This document shows positions 19,141 to 29,322 of a DNA stretch of 64,000 nucleotides, piece after piece (position 1 is the first letter of the stretch; every line of letters starts with the position of its first letter). Location: positions 62,001 through 126,000 of the forward strand of contig CANJLK010000001.1 in assembly GCA_947475465.1 (NCBI GenBank), read 5' to 3'. Origin of the DNA: Caulobacteraceae bacterium (GTDB lineage Bacteria > Pseudomonadota > Alphaproteobacteria > Caulobacterales > Caulobacteraceae). A program made the translations under genes and the position numbers. The notes under the pieces are model-generated. The model searched no databases. It was not told where the DNA came from and was given only the letters and a program-made list of their open reading frames with translations.

Positions 19141-21275
19141 CAGTAAGCGAATCCCTTGCCGGCCGCGGCCATCTGCCGAAGCTGGGCGGTGGGTGTGAAG
19201 CGCGGCCCGTACTGCTGCGCCAGGCGATCGCATTCGGCGACGAAGTCCGCGACGCCGACAGTTTCAATCAGCGACAGAGTGCCGCCGGCCCAGGTGGGGA
19301 ATCCCCAGCCGTACACCGAGCCCAGGTCGCCGTCGGCGGGATGGGTCAGGACGTTTTCTTCCAGGCAGCGGGCGGTCTCCAGCGCCTGGATGTAGAGGAT
19401 GCGCTTTTGCACGTCCTTGACGTCCGGCTGGGTCGCGGCCTGCGGGAAGTGCTTGGCGAGATCGCCCCACAGGTGCTTCTTGCCGCCGGCGGGATATTCG
19501 TAGAAGCCGGCTCCGCCCTTGCGGCCCGGTCGGCCGAGCTTTTCGACCATCAGCTCCATCACCTTCATGGAGCTCGGACGGCGGAAGTCGGGGTCTTCGC
19601 TTTCGGCCTGGCGCACGATCTTCATCGGCAGCTCAAGGGTGACCTCGTCGGTCACCGCCAGTGGCCCGACCGGCATGCCGGCCTGCTTGGCGGCGTTCTC
19701 GATCAGGGCCGGCGAGACGCCTTCCTGCAGCAGCTCCATGCCTTCGTGGATGAAGGTCTGGAACACGCGGCTGGTGTAGAAGCCGCGGCTGTCGTTGACG
19801 ACGATCGGGGTCTTGCGGATCTGGGCGATGAAGTCGAAGGCCCGCGCGAGCGCGGCGGGGCCGGTCTTCTGGCCCATGATGACCTCGACCAGGTCCATGC
19901 GGTCCACCGGCGAGAAGAAGTGCAGGCCGATGAAGTCCGCAGGCCGCGGGAAGGCCTCGGCCAGGCTGGTGATCGGCAGGGTAGAGGTGTTGGAGGCGAA
20001 GAGGGCGTCGCCGGGGATCACCGCGGTGGCCTTCTGGGTCACGTCGGCCTTGATCTTGGTGTCTTCGAAGACGGCCTCGATCACCAGCTGGACGCCGGCC
20101 AGGGCGGTGTAGTCGACGGTTGGCGTGATCCTGGCCAGCAGGGCGTCGGCGGCGGCCTGGGTGGTGCGGCCCCGCTCGACATCCTTGGCAAGGATCTTGG
20201 CGGAGTAGTCCTTGCCCTTCTGGGCGGACTCAAGGGTGCTGTCGAGAAGGGCGACCTCGATGCCCGCCTTGGCGGCGACGAAGGCGATGCCCGCGCCCAT
20301 CATGCCGGCGCCCAGAACGCCCAACTTGGTGACGGTGGACTTCGGCACGCCCTCGGGACGGCGCGCGCCGCGCTGGGCCAGGCCCTTGTTCACGAAGGTC
20401 GTGCGGATGATGTTGCGGCTGACCGGATCGGTGATCAGCTTGGCGAAGTGGCGGCTCTCGATGCGGCAGCCGGTGTCGAAGGGCGTCTGCACGCCTTCGA
20501 AGATCGTGGTCAGTATCGAGATCGGGGCCGGATAGTTCTGGCCGTACTTGGCATGCAGCATGGCCACGGCGTTGGTGATCACGCCGGCGGTGGACTGCTT
20601 CAGCAGGCCGTCGGATTCCGGCAACTTGAAGCCCTTCTGATCCCAGGGACGGATCGAGCTGGGCTCGGTCTTCAGCCAGGCGATCGCGGTCTTGACCACA
20701 TCGGCGGCGGGGACGACGGCGTCCACCATGCCGGCGGCGAGGGCGTCCTTGGGCGCATAGCTGCGGCCCTCAAGCAGGACTTCCATGGCCTTCTTGACGC
20801 CGATCATGCGCGGCAGGCGCTGGGTGCCGCCGGAACCCGGCAGAAGTCCGACATTGACTTCCGGCAGGCCGACGACGGCCTTGGGGTCGTCGGCCAGGAC
20901 GCGATAGGTGCAGGCGAGCGCCAGTTCGTAGCCGCCGCCCAACGCGAAGCCGGTCAGGGCCGCGGCGACGGGCTTGCCGCAGGTTTCGATCAGGCGGTGC
21001 ATCGTCGTGGCGCGCTGGCTGAAATCGAAAGCCTGCTTGGGCGTCATGCCCGAGGCATGCTCGAGGATGAACTTCAGGTCGGCGCCGGCCATGAAGCCCG
21101 GCTTTCCGGAGGTGATCACCGCGCCCTTGATGGCGTCGTCGGACTTCACCTGTTCGAAGGCGGCGATCATCTCGTCGACCCAGGCGGGCGACACGGTGTT
21201 CACCGGCGCGTCCGGATCGTTCAGCGTCACGGTCGCGATCCCGTCGGCGACCTCAAGCGTCAGATATTTGGGCAT
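19140..21275 (-). CDS. Bifunctional enoyl-CoA hydratase / 3-hydroxyacyl-CoA dehydrogenase (FadJ/FadB-like)
   Basis: A 711-residue fused enzyme for steps two and three of beta-oxidation. The N-terminal crotonase domain (about 1-190) shows the oxyanion segment GADLKF and the two catalytic glutamates in [10 protein letters not shown] and [18 protein letters not shown]. The NAD-binding domain starts near residue 320 with [13 protein letters not shown], and [17 protein letters not shown] carries the dehydrogenase histidine. The C-terminal helical 3HCDH domains follow. It is one base from the thiolase stop and overlaps the next acyl-CoA dehydrogenase by one base. Confidence 0.95.
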   Translation of the reverse strand: MPKYLTLEVADGIATVTLNDPDAPVNTVSPAWVDEMIAAFEQVKSDDAIKGAVITSGKPGFMAGADLKFILEHASGMTPKQAFDFSQRATTMHRLIETCGKPVAAALTGFALGGGYELALACTYRVLADDPKAVVGLPEVNVGLLPGSGGTQRLPRMIGVKKAMEVLLEGRSYAPKDALAAGMVDAVVPAADVVKTAIAWLKTEPSSIRPWDQKGFKLPESDGLLKQSTAGVITNAVAMLHAKYGQNYPAPISILTTIFEGVQTPFDTGCRIESRHFAKLITDPVSRNIIRTTFVNKGLAQRGARRPEGVPKSTVTKLGVLGAGMMGAGIAFVAAKAGIEVALLDSTLESAQKGKDYSAKILAKDVERGRTTQAAADALLARITPTVDYTALAGVQLVIEAVFEDTKIKADVTQKATAVIPGDALFASNTSTLPITSLAEAFPRPADFIGLHFFSPVDRMDLVEVIMGQKTGPAALARAFDFIAQIRKTPIVVNDSRGFYTSRVFQTFIHEGMELLQEGVSPALIENAAKQAGMPVGPLAVTDEVTLELPMKIVRQAESEDPDFRRPSSMKVMELMVEKLGRPGRKGGAGFYEYPAGGKKHLWGDLAKHFPQAATQPDVKDVQKRILYIQALETARCLEENVLTHPADGDLGSVYGWGFPTWAGGTLSLIETVGVADFVAECDRLAQQYGPRFTPTAQLRQMAAAGKGFAY

Positions 21276-21276
21276 T

Positions 21277-22482
21277 TCAGACTCGTTCGATAATGGTGGC
21301 GGTGCCGAGGCCGTTGCCAGCGCAAAGGGTGATCAGGGCGGTGTTGAGGTCGCGCCGTTCGAGTTCGTCGAGGACCGTCCCCAGGATCATGGCGCCCGTG
21401 GCGCCCAGGGGGTGGCCCAGCGCGATGGCACCGCCGGCGACGTTCACCGTCGCGGGGTCCAGGTCGAGCTTGCGCATGAAGCGCATGACCACCGAGGCGA
21501 AGGCTTCGTTGATCTCGTAGAGGTCGATATCGGCCGTCGTCATGCCGGCCCGCTTCAGGAGCTTCTGGCTCACATCGGCGGGGGCCGTGAGCATGATGGT
21601 GGGCTCCGAGCCGATGTTGGTGAAGGCGCGGACCCGGGCGCGCGGCTTGAGGCCCGAGGCGACGCCGAACTCGGCGCTGCCCACCAGCACGGCGGCGGCG
21701 CCATCGACGATGCCGCTGGAGTTGCCGCCGGTGTGGACGTGGCGGATGGATTCGACGTGCGGGTAACGCTGCAGGGCGATGGCGTCATAGGCAGCTTCGC
21801 CCATGGCGGTGAAGGCGGGCTTCAGCGCGCCCAGGGATTCCAGGGTGGTGTTGGGGCGCAGGAACTCGTCGCGGTCCAGGACCGTCTCGCCGATGATGTC
21901 GATCACCGGGGCCAGGGACTTGTCGAAGTGGCCCGACTGCTGGCTGTGGGCCGCCCGGCGCTGGCTTTCCACCGCATAGGCGTCGACGTCCTCGCGGCTG
22001 AAGCCGTCGAGGGTGGCGATCAGGTCCGCGCCGATCCCTTGGGGCGCGAAATAGCCGTGATAGCTGCGCCAGGCGTCGGCGGCCCAGGCGCCGGTGTCGG
22101 CGCCGATATAGGTGCGCGACATGCACTCGACGCCGCCGCCGATGGCCGCGTCGGCGGCGCCGACCATGACCTGGGCGGCGGCGTTGTTCACGGCCTCGAG
22201 GGCGGAGGCGCAGAAGCGGTGGACCTGCTGGCCGGCAACGCTCTCGTCATAACCGGCGGCCATGACCGCGGCGCGGGCGATGTTGCCACCTTGCTCGCCG
22301 ACCGGCTGGGCGCAGCCCAGGATGACGTCGTCGATCAGGGCGGTGTCCAGATTGTTGCGCCTGGCCATGGCGCGAAGCGGCGTCGCGGCCACTTCGACGG
22401 CGGTGATTTCGTGCAGTGAGCCGTCCGGCCGGCCGCGGCCGCGGGGGGTCCGCATGTGGTCGAAAATCAATGCGTCTTTCAT
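21277..22482 (-). CDS. Acetyl-CoA C-acyltransferase (thiolase)
   Basis: A 401-residue thiolase completing beta-oxidation by CoA-dependent cleavage of 3-ketoacyl-CoA. The acyl-accepting Cys91 lies in [11 protein letters not shown]. The C-terminal catalytic parts are [18 protein letters not shown] (His) and CAGNGLG (second Cys). The frame is open for about 200 codons upstream but without thiolase sequence. The ATG at 22482 is the family start and has an AGGGAAA site upstream. This is the first gene of the operon. The palindrome at 22595-22608 lies about 110 bases upstream and is the likely control site. Confidence 0.95.
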   Translation of the reverse strand: MKDALIFDHMRTPRGRGRPDGSLHEITAVEVAATPLRAMARRNNLDTALIDDVILGCAQPVGEQGGNIARAAVMAAGYDESVAGQQVHRFCASALEAVNNAAAQVMVGAADAAIGGGVECMSRTYIGADTGAWAADAWRSYHGYFAPQGIGADLIATLDGFSREDVDAYAVESQRRAAHSQQSGHFDKSLAPVIDIIGETVLDRDEFLRPNTTLESLGALKPAFTAMGEAAYDAIALQRYPHVESIRHVHTGGNSSGIVDGAAAVLVGSAEFGVASGLKPRARVRAFTNIGSEPTIMLTAPADVSQKLLKRAGMTTADIDLYEINEAFASVVMRFMRKLDLDPATVNVAGGAIALGHPLGATGAMILGTVLDELERRDLNTALITLCAGNGLGTATIIERV

Positions 22483-22594
22483 GGCGGTTTCCCTGTCTGC
22501 GGCTGGCCCTGATCTATCAGCCGCTCGGCTCAATGCAAGTTTGCGGCGCCGCAGCATAAAGCGGTCCAGCAGTGTGCGGCGCCGTACTATCCGA

Positions 22595-22608
22595 CAAACG
22601 GCTGTTTG
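22595..22608. promoter_or_regulatory. Inverted repeat CAAAC-GGCT-GTTTG, probable operator of the beta-oxidation operon
   Basis: A perfect five-base inverted repeat with a four-base spacer lies in the 185-base gap upstream of the thiolase gene. The same arms and spacing recur at 44525-44538 upstream of another acyl-CoA dehydrogenase gene. This is the form expected of a TetR-type fatty-acid or acyl-CoA-responsive repressor site. The regulator is unknown; the TetR gene at 28630-29322 is the nearest candidate. Confidence 0.5.
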
Positions 22609-22667
22609 ATAAGACCCTGTGTCAAAGTGGCGCTTGATGACTGACCTAAGGTCCGCCTCCCTGAGGG

Positions 22668-24002
22668 TCAGCCGCCGCGCTGGGCGTCCTCGTGCAGTAG
22701 GGCCGCGACGTCCTTGTCCGCCGAATTTCCCGCCAGGTAGAAGAGCGAGCCGGCGGTGATCCAGAGCACCGGGATGGCCAGCAGGCTGTACTTCACAGCC
22801 TGGCTGCCGAAGTCGTGCTTGAGCATGTCGTTGGCGGCGCCGAGGACGAGGGGGCCAAGGCCCGCCCCGACCACCGACAACACCAGCCCCATCATGGCGC
22901 TCGCCAGGCCGCGGACGTCGGAGCGGATGACGCTGAGGTAGGCGACGGTGGATCCCGCCGTGATCCCCCCGGCCATCAGCATCGCGCCGAAGAGGGCGAT
23001 GAAGGCGAGCGGGGTATTGTCGGCCAACAGCATCAGAAGGACAAAGGGTGCGCCGCAGATCACGCCGATCCCGCAGTAGCGCGCCCGCCACCGCTCACCG
23101 ACCCTCGACAGCCGGTCGGTGACAGCGCCCACCAGCAGCGAGGCGAGCGCCGAGCCGACCGAAAGGGCCAGGCCGAACCCCAGGCTCATCTGGGCCGTGG
23201 TAAGGTGGTGTACCCGCACGAAGAAGGCCGGCACCCAGATCAGGAAGGCGCCGGTGGCGAACTGCATGACCACCAGAGCGCCCAGCATCCGCCGGACCGT
23301 AGAGATGCCGAAAATGTAGCGGACCGAGGCCCAGGTGGAGGCTTTGACAAGGGGCGCGCCGCCGTCGAAGGCGCCGCGACGCGGCTCGACCAGGGTGAAG
23401 AAGATCAGGGCGCCGGCCACAAGGCCCGGCACGCCCATCACCAGGAAGGCCGAGCGCCAGCCGTGCAGGTCGCTGATCTTACCGACCAGGGCCGCGCCCA
23501 GGCCGCTGCCGATCGCGGTGCCCACGGAGATGCAGCCGAAGGCCAGGCCGCGGCGGTGGCGCGGATAGAGGTCGCCCAGCGACGACATCACCGCGGGGCC
23601 GTGGCCTGCCTCGCCGGCCGCCACGCCGATCCGCGCCAGGGCGAGGGTGAAGATCGAGGTGGCGACGCCGCACAGCGCGGTCATGATGCTCCAGACCGTC
23701 ACCGCCGCGGCGATCAGGTTGCGCCGGTTGCCGCGGTCGGCCAGGCGGGCCAGCGGCAGGGCGGCGGTGGCGTAGACCACCGTGAACACCGTGCCGGCGA
23801 GGGCGCCCATGGCGGTGTCGTTGACGCCGAATTCCTTCTGGATCGGCACCAGCAGGATCGACATGATCCCGCGGTCGGCGGACGCCAGGGCGAAGGCGAA
23901 GGCCATCAGGAACGTCACATAGACGCGGTAGCCGGATGAAAAGCGCGTGGGGTCGGCGCCCTGGCCTTGTGCGGGCGCGGCCGGCTCGGTTGGCGATGTC
24001 AC
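22668..24002 (-). CDS. MFS transporter (spinster/ACS-like)
   Basis: A 444-residue 12-TM permease of the major facilitator superfamily. The first helix (FLMAFAFALASADRGIMSILLVPIQ) resembles spinster-type and anion:cation symporter MFS proteins, and the loop ARLADRGNRRN matches the MFS 2-3 loop signature. It likely imports an organic acid or the catabolic substrate. The gene lies upstream of the thiolase operon in the same direction but is separated by a 185-base gap with an operator. It is divergent from the SDR gene at 24208. Confidence 0.9.
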   Translation of the reverse strand: MTSPTEPAAPAQGQGADPTRFSSGYRVYVTFLMAFAFALASADRGIMSILLVPIQKEFGVNDTAMGALAGTVFTVVYATAALPLARLADRGNRRNLIAAAVTVWSIMTALCGVATSIFTLALARIGVAAGEAGHGPAVMSSLGDLYPRHRRGLAFGCISVGTAIGSGLGAALVGKISDLHGWRSAFLVMGVPGLVAGALIFFTLVEPRRGAFDGGAPLVKASTWASVRYIFGISTVRRMLGALVVMQFATGAFLIWVPAFFVRVHHLTTAQMSLGFGLALSVGSALASLLVGAVTDRLSRVGERWRARYCGIGVICGAPFVLLMLLADNTPLAFIALFGAMLMAGGITAGSTVAYLSVIRSDVRGLASAMMGLVLSVVGAGLGPLVLGAANDMLKHDFGSQAVKYSLLAIPVLWITAGSLFYLAGNSADKDVAALLHEDAQRGG

Positions 24003-24207
24003 GCGGGCAGGCCCGGCCGATTGTGGCGCACGTCTCTAGTCCTCCCCCGGGAGCGTCTTGTTGTCCGCACAGTAGCGGCTCCCACAGGGTTGTCGATGCG
24101 GCCCGGGTCATGACGGGACTGTCGGCGGCAAATGGATTTCAAACCGTCGGCGCGCCGGTCTAGTAGTGCGGCGTGGACGCGCGTGCTGCGCGCAAGGGGA
24201 GCAGGTC

Positions 24208-24984
24208 TTGAGCAGTGATCGGACGGCCGCGGGGGCCGAACAGGGTGCGGTGCTGGTGTTCGGCGGCAGCGGCGGCCTCGGCCAGGCGATCTGCGCGCGG
24301 ATGGCCGAGGACTGGCCGGCGGTGGTCTTCACCTACAACGGCAATCTCGAGCGCGCCGAGCGCCTTGCCGACGAACTCCGGCCTTGCTGCGAAGCGGCCT
24401 TCGCCAAGGCCGACGTCCGGCGGGAAGAAGATGTCGCGGCGGCCCTCAGCCTCGCCGACGGCCTGGCGGGCGGGCTCTCGACGGTGGTGTTCGCGGCCGG
24501 GGCCGACATCCTGCAGCCCTTCGTTTCCCAGATGAGCCAGAACCAGTGGTCCGATGTGATCGAAACCGAGCTCCTGGGTTTCGCGCGCATCGTCCGGCTG
24601 AGCTTGCCGATCCTGCGCCGCCGGGGCGGCTCGATCGTCACTGTGGCCTCCTTCGCGACCCAGCGTTTCCCGCCGGGCGACGCCATTTCTGCTGTTCCGA
24701 AAGCGGGGACCGAGATGCTGACCCGGGCGGTGGCCAAGGAGGAAGGCCGCTACGGCATCCGGGCGAACACGGTGGCGCCAGGCATCATCGACGCCGGCCT
24801 GGGCAAGGCCGTGCAGGACAAGGTGTTCACGCCGGAGATCTGGGCCGGCCAGAAGCGGATGGTTCCGCTGCAACGCTTCGGACTGGCCTCCGAAGTGGCC
24901 GACGCCGTGGGCTTCCTGGCCTCGCGGCGGGCCTCCTATATCAGCGGGCAGACCATCGCCGTCGACGGCGGCCTGCACATCTGA
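24208..24984 (+). CDS. SDR-family oxidoreductase with altered active site
   Basis: A 258-residue Rossmann-fold short-chain dehydrogenase/reductase. The cofactor loop is FGGSGGLGQAI and the C-terminal SDR blocks (RANTVAPGI, GQTIAVDGG) are intact. At the catalytic YxxxK position the sequence reads SAVPK, so the active tyrosine is a serine while the lysine stays. The start is taken as TTG at 24208, preceded by a GGGGAGCAGG stretch; an in-frame codon at 24166 lacks support. The stop abuts the convergent acyl-CoA ligase stop. The substrate is unknown; activity may be changed or lost. Confidence 0.85.
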   Translation: MSSDRTAAGAEQGAVLVFGGSGGLGQAICARMAEDWPAVVFTYNGNLERAERLADELRPCCEAAFAKADVRREEDVAAALSLADGLAGGLSTVVFAAGADILQPFVSQMSQNQWSDVIETELLGFARIVRLSLPILRRRGGSIVTVASFATQRFPPGDAISAVPKAGTEMLTRAVAKEEGRYGIRANTVAPGIIDAGLGKAVQDKVFTPEIWAGQKRMVPLQRFGLASEVADAVGFLASRRASYISGQTIAVDGGLHI

Positions 24985-26592
24985 TCAGGCGCTCTGGCCT
25001 TCCAGTTCGCTCTCGAGCTGAGCCTTGAGGCGGAACTTCTGGATCTTGGTGGCGGACATCGGCCACTCCTGGACCACGCGCACGTAGCGCGGGATTTTGA
25101 AGCGGGCGATCTTGCCCTCGCAGTAGGCCATGACCTCCTGCTGGGAGAGGCTGTGTCCGGCCTTCAGTTCGACGAAGGCGGCGACCACCTCGCCGTACTT
25201 GGCGTCGGGCACGCCCACCACCTGGGCCAGGTTGATGGCCGGATGGGTGGCCAGGTAGGATTCCACCTCCAGGGCCGAAACGTTCTCGCCGCCGACCTTC
25301 AGCTGGTCCTTCAGGCGGCCGAAGAAATAGAGCAGGCCCTCGTCGTCCACCATGCCGGCGTCGCCGGTCAGGAAGAAGCCGTTCGGCAGGAAGGCCTCCT
25401 TGGTGTGGACCGGATCGTTGAAATAGCCGCTGAACAGGCCGACGCCTTTGACGGTCAGTTCGCCCTTCTGGTTGGCCGGCAGGGGCGCGTGAGTTTCCGG
25501 ATCGACGATCTGGATTTCCCAGCCGGGCAGGGGCGTGCCGCAGGAACTGAGGCGCTGGTCCTCCGAATGGGTGGGCAGGGTGTAGGCGACGGTGCCGGTG
25601 GTCTCGGTCATGCCGAACGCGCTGAGCAGGGGCACAGTGGGGAAGGCGTCCTGGATCTTGCGCTGCACGTCCTTGGGCGCGACGTCGAAGACATAGCGCA
25701 GCTTCGGCATCGGCGTGGTCTTGAAGCGGGGATGCTCGGTGATCGCCAGGGTGATCGTCGGGAACAGCGGATAGAGGACCGTCGGCTGGGTTTCCTCGAT
25801 CTGGTTGAACGCCGCCTCGGGGTCGAAATAGGACGTGCCGACGTAGAAGCCGCCCTGCTTGAACATCATCATCATGAACAGCAGGCCGCCGATGTGGAAC
25901 ATCGGCAGCGGACACCACCAGACATCCTTTTCGGTCAGGCCGAAGCGATCGGCCACCGCACTGGCGTTCATGAAGAAGGCGCGGTGGGTGATGATGCAGC
26001 CCTTGGGCTTGGCGGTCGTGCCCGAGGTGTACATCAGGAAGGCGGCGTCCTCCGGGTCGACGAACCCGTCGATCGGGCCGGGGTCGAGCGTCAGGCCGCT
26101 GGCCGGGGCGAAGCCCTTGCCCTTGTCGTCGATGCTGACGATGCAACGCAGCGCTGGCGCGGCGGGTAGCGACAGGGCCTTTGTATCGGCGGCCTGCAGC
26201 AGGCCCGGCAGCGTCTCGTCCAGCAGGGTGGAGAAGTCGACCACGCCCTCGATCCGCTCGCAGGTGAAAAGCGCCTTCATGCCAGAGTCGGAGATCAGGT
26301 GGCTGAGCTCACCGGACTTGAAGCGGGTGTTCATCGGCACCACCGCCACGCCGATCATCGCCGCGCCCAGCACGATCTCCACCAGAGGCACGCCGTTGGG
26401 CAGCAGCACGCCGGCGCGGTCGCCGCGCGTCAGGCCCAGCCCCAGCATCTGCCGCGCGCGGATCTCGGAATTGCGCAACAGCTCGGCGTAGGAGCGCCGG
26501 TCGTTGTCGATCCGGATCGCCGGGGCGTCGCCTGCGGCGGCGGCCGAACGCCGGACGATTTCCGCGAGGGTCAAAGGGCGCGACGCTGTCAT
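24985..26592 (-). CDS. AMP-dependent acyl-CoA synthetase/ligase
   Basis: A 535-residue adenylate-forming ligase of the acyl-CoA synthetase family, activating a carboxylic acid with ATP and CoA. The P-loop-like motif MYTSGTTAKPKG, the A5-type motif FGMTETTG, the TGD motif (FFLTGDAGMVDDEG) and the hinge region GRLKDQLKVGGENVSALEVE are all present. The catalytic C-terminal lysine region appears as MSATKIQKFRLK. It probably supplies the CoA ester used by the surrounding beta-oxidation genes. Confidence 0.93.
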   Translation of the reverse strand: MTASRPLTLAEIVRRSAAAAGDAPAIRIDNDRRSYAELLRNSEIRARQMLGLGLTRGDRAGVLLPNGVPLVEIVLGAAMIGVAVVPMNTRFKSGELSHLISDSGMKALFTCERIEGVVDFSTLLDETLPGLLQAADTKALSLPAAPALRCIVSIDDKGKGFAPASGLTLDPGPIDGFVDPEDAAFLMYTSGTTAKPKGCIITHRAFFMNASAVADRFGLTEKDVWWCPLPMFHIGGLLFMMMMFKQGGFYVGTSYFDPEAAFNQIEETQPTVLYPLFPTITLAITEHPRFKTTPMPKLRYVFDVAPKDVQRKIQDAFPTVPLLSAFGMTETTGTVAYTLPTHSEDQRLSSCGTPLPGWEIQIVDPETHAPLPANQKGELTVKGVGLFSGYFNDPVHTKEAFLPNGFFLTGDAGMVDDEGLLYFFGRLKDQLKVGGENVSALEVESYLATHPAINLAQVVGVPDAKYGEVVAAFVELKAGHSLSQQEVMAYCEGKIARFKIPRYVRVVQEWPMSATKIQKFRLKAQLESELEGQSA

Positions 26593-26731
26593 CTGGGTTT
26601 CCTCCCGGTCGTGCGATTGGGCGCGCCGGCCTTATGTTCCGATGCGCTATTTTAAACGCGATCGCTGGCCGTTCCACCAGCCGGAATCGCGGCCGAAGCC
26701 AGGGCGCGGTCCGGCCCGGCCAGAGGTGGCC

Positions 26732-27055
26732 TTACCGCTGGAACTTGGCGATCTTGACCACGATCCCGTCAAGCTCCGGGGTCATGGGCAGCTGGCAGGA
26801 GAGCCGGCTGTCGGGCTCCGGATCCTCGGCGGCGCATTCCAGCATATCGGCTTCGTCAGACGCGACCGGCTTCAGCTTGGCCGCCCACTCCGGGGCGATG
26901 TGGACGTGGCAGGTCGCACAGGAAAGGTTGCCGCCGCACTCGGCGACAATGCCCGGGACCTTGTTGTTCATGGCGACCTGCATGATCGACTCGCCCGGCT
27001 GGGCGGCGACGATGCGATGGCTGCCGTCCGGCAGAATGAATTCGACGTTGGACAC
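26732..27055 (-). CDS. 2Fe-2S ferredoxin (adrenodoxin-type)
   Basis: A 107-residue plant/adrenodoxin-type ferredoxin carrying electrons to an oxygenase or P450. Cluster ligands are in ECGGNLSCATCHVHI (C-x5-C-x2-C) and a fourth Cys in RLSCQLPM. The GTG at 27055 is preferred because AGGAGG lies five bases upstream and MSNVEF matches the family start. The frame also extends to an ATG at 27082. No partner oxygenase or reductase is adjacent. It lies between the acyl-CoA ligase gene and the dehydrogenase gene at 27117, all in one direction. Confidence 0.9.
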   Translation of the reverse strand: MSNVEFILPDGSHRIVAAQPGESIMQVAMNNKVPGIVAECGGNLSCATCHVHIAPEWAAKLKPVASDEADMLECAAEDPEPDSRLSCQLPMTPELDGIVVKIAKFQR

Positions 27056-27116
27056 CCCAACCTCCTGGAGAAAGCGGATCAAGTGGCGGGCGCAGCGGCC
27101 CGGACGAATGGCTCGA

Positions 27117-27932
27117 CTATTTCAGGCCCGCGGCGGCAGGGAACCGGCCGACGGCCAGGGTCGCGGCCGGTAGGTCGACGCCCAGTTCCTTGCCAAGCGC
27201 CAGGGCTGCGCGGAGGTCCTTCTCGGCATAGGCCGCGGTGCTCGCGCGCTGGCTTTCGCCCACGCCGATGCCGGTGCCTTCGGCGACCATGTCCATGTGC
27301 GGACGCACCCACTTGTCGCTGGAGGTCACAACCTCGACGAACTTGTCCAGCGGCACGCCGGCGGCCAGCGCCAGGCGCGCGCCTTCCCAGGCGGTCACCC
27401 AGTCGGTGTAGATGATCAGGTTGCGGGCCAGCTTGGCGCGCATGCCGTTGCCCAACTTGCCACAGTGGACGACGGAATAGGAATAGCCCTCGATCACCGG
27501 GCGGACGATCTCGAAGCCCGCATCCTCGCCGCCGACCATGGAGGTCATCGGGTGGCCGCTGACGGCGCTGTCCAGCAGGGCGACGCCCTTGGCGGCGCAT
27601 TCGTCGAAGGCCCAGAACACGGTGGGCAGGGTGATGGTGGAGAGGATCAGGACCGCCTTGGGCAGGGTCTTGGCGCTCAGGATGCCCCCCTCGCCGGTCA
27701 GGACGTCGCGCACCTGGGCGTCGTTCATGACGGCCACCAGCACCACATCGACGCCTTCGCTGGCTTCCGCCGGCGTGGCCGCGGGCCGCAGGATCGGGCT
27801 CAGTTCGGTCAGGCGTTCGGGGCGGATATCGTAGCCGGAAATGGTGTAGGTCCGACCGTTCTTGCCCTCCGCAAGCTTCTCCGCGGCTTCTCCGCCGATG
27901 GCTCCGAGACCGATGATGGCGACCGTGCTCAT
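27117..27932 (-). CDS. NAD(P)-dependent beta-hydroxyacid dehydrogenase-like oxidoreductase
   Basis: A 271-residue protein of the 3-hydroxyisobutyrate/6-phosphogluconate dehydrogenase superfamily. The N terminus VAIIGLGAIGGEAAEKL is the dinucleotide-binding loop. DSAVSGHP matches the family's DAPVSGG substrate loop, with Gly-Gly changed to Gly-His. GKLGNGMRAKLARNL corresponds to the catalytic-lysine helix, but the canonical G-x2-G-x3-K-x3-N is only partly matched. The ATG at 27932 gives the family start; the longer open frame upstream has no homology. It is about 240 bases from the divergent SnoaL-like gene. Confidence 0.85.
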   Translation of the reverse strand: MSTVAIIGLGAIGGEAAEKLAEGKNGRTYTISGYDIRPERLTELSPILRPAATPAEASEGVDVVLVAVMNDAQVRDVLTGEGGILSAKTLPKAVLILSTITLPTVFWAFDECAAKGVALLDSAVSGHPMTSMVGGEDAGFEIVRPVIEGYSYSVVHCGKLGNGMRAKLARNLIIYTDWVTAWEGARLALAAGVPLDKFVEVVTSSDKWVRPHMDMVAEGTGIGVGESQRASTAAYAEKDLRAALALGKELGVDLPAATLAVGRFPAAAGLK

Positions 27933-28173
27933 TTCCTGGTTTTCCTGTTTTCTTGACCGAGCGGCCTGACGGGATCGATAGCGGCGCGACGGTTTTCTCA
28001 ACCTGACAGCCGGTTTGCAAAGTTCCAACCGCCGTCTAAGCCAAGCCCTGGGATTTTTCAACGCGCTCTGCGCGGCGCAGGGGACCTTGACAGTCCCCGC
28101 CGGTTCCAGGATCGGATTTCCCCACGCCCCCGCCGCCCGTAACGGCCTTCAAAGAACAGAGAAAAGGCGCCCC

Positions 28174-28599
28174 ATGCAACATCCCGACATCGCCAACCTG
28201 CACGCTCGCATCGCCAACACGCTCAGCCGCTATGCCTGGGCCTACGATTGGGACGAAATCCACCTGATCGGCGAATGCTTCACCCGCGACACCGAGGTCA
28301 TTTTCGGCGACACCGGTCTGAAGAAGGGTCGCGATGCGGTCGTGGCCGAACTGGACCGCCGCCGGTCGATCTACCGGCCGAAGCAGCAGACCCCGTGGCA
28401 CGTCAGCACCAACGTCTTCGTCCGGCCGATCAACGAGACCCGCGCGACGGTGGCGTCCTGGTACAGCTTCGGCACGGTGGAGCCCGGCAAGTCGCTGACC
28501 GCGCTGACCAGCTTCGGCTGGTACGACGACGTGTTCGCGCTTGAGGATGGTGAGTGGCGGGTCGCGACGCGCCGGGTGCTCCGGGCCGGCGAACGCTAG
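28174..28599 (+). CDS. SnoaL/NTF2-like protein
   Basis: A 141-residue protein of the SnoaL-like/NTF2 cone fold. It starts with the helix ANLHARIANTLSRYAWAYDWDE, then DTEVIFGDTGLKKGRDAVVAEL and beta strands with HVSTNVFVRPINETRATVASWY. Members include steroid isomerases, dehydratases and ring-hydroxylating small subunits. The exact reaction cannot be read off. The ATG at 28174 is chosen because the domain begins there. It lies among catabolic genes, so a hydratase or isomerase role is possible. It converges on the TetR gene. Confidence 0.82.
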   Translation: MQHPDIANLHARIANTLSRYAWAYDWDEIHLIGECFTRDTEVIFGDTGLKKGRDAVVAELDRRRSIYRPKQQTPWHVSTNVFVRPINETRATVASWYSFGTVEPGKSLTALTSFGWYDDVFALEDGEWRVATRRVLRAGER

Positions 28600-28629
28600 C
28601 GGATATCCAGGAGGCCCTGGGCGCCGTTC

Positions 28630-29322
28630 CTAGCGGGCGCCGCCCAGGGTCTTCAGCACCTGCAGGCCCTTGTCCGTCGCGTGCCCGCGAAGGGTGGTGG
28701 TGACGTAGTAGTCTGCGATGGTGTCGAAGGTGTGGGCCGACCGGTACCAGTGGTAGACCGAATTCAGCGAACTCAGCATGGCCTGGGACGCCAGCTTCGG
28801 ATCCAGGTCGGGCAGGATCAGCCCCTCGCGCTGGCCCTGTTCGATCGCATCCTGGAAGACGTCGCGATAGGGGTGGGTGCCGAACAGCTTGGTGCGCGCC
28901 ACCGGGTCGAACCGCCGCAACTCCTGAAGATAGACCGTGGTCTTGGCGACGTTGTTGCAGAAGAACTCCACGTGCCCGCGGATCATGGCGGCCAGCTTGT
29001 CGAGGCTGGTGGCGCCCGAGGCGGCGCGCTCGCGGATCATCGACAGGCCCTCGTGGTGGACCTCCAGCAACAGGTGGTCGCGCAGGTCCGCCTTGGTCTT
29101 GATGTAGTAGTAGACGCTGCCCTTGAGGATGCCGACCCGCTCGGCGATCTCCTGCAGGGTCGCCGCGTCGTAGCCCTTTTCGTAAAAGACCTCGCCGGCC
29201 GCATCGAGCAGCTGCTCCCAGCGTTCCGCCCTGGGCTTGCGGTAGGCCACGGGGCGCTTGCCCGGGGCCGTGGCGTGCGCAGGCTCGCTCACAACGGCGG
29301 CGGTCACTGCGTTCTTAACCAT
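28630..29322 (-). CDS. TetR-family transcriptional regulator
   Basis: A 230-residue regulator with an N-terminal TetR helix-turn-helix (about residues 32-80). The region reads EQLLDAAGEVFYEKGYDAATLQ, then EIAERVGILKGSVYYYIKTK. A helical ligand domain follows. The basic YRKPRAER extension precedes the HTH. It lies divergent to the KstD-like gene across about 490 bases and is the only TetR gene in the window. It is the best candidate to bind the CAAAC-N4-GTTTG sites or the inverted repeats in the adjacent gap. The ATG at 29322 is taken; a TTG at 29349 would add nine residues. Confidence 0.9.
   Translation of the reverse strand: MVKNAVTAAVVSEPAHATAPGKRPVAYRKPRAERWEQLLDAAGEVFYEKGYDAATLQEIAERVGILKGSVYYYIKTKADLRDHLLLEVHHEGLSMIRERAASGATSLDKLAAMIRGHVEFFCNNVAKTTVYLQELRRFDPVARTKLFGTHPYRDVFQDAIEQGQREGLILPDLDPKLASQAMLSSLNSVYHWYRSAHTFDTIADYYVTTTLRGHATDKGLQVLKTLGGAR

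Noticed and set aside
22483..23091. A 200-codon N-terminal extension of the thiolase frame.
   Set aside because: The extension lies in the gap and opposite or inside the MFS gene, and thiolase homology begins at the ATG at 22482.
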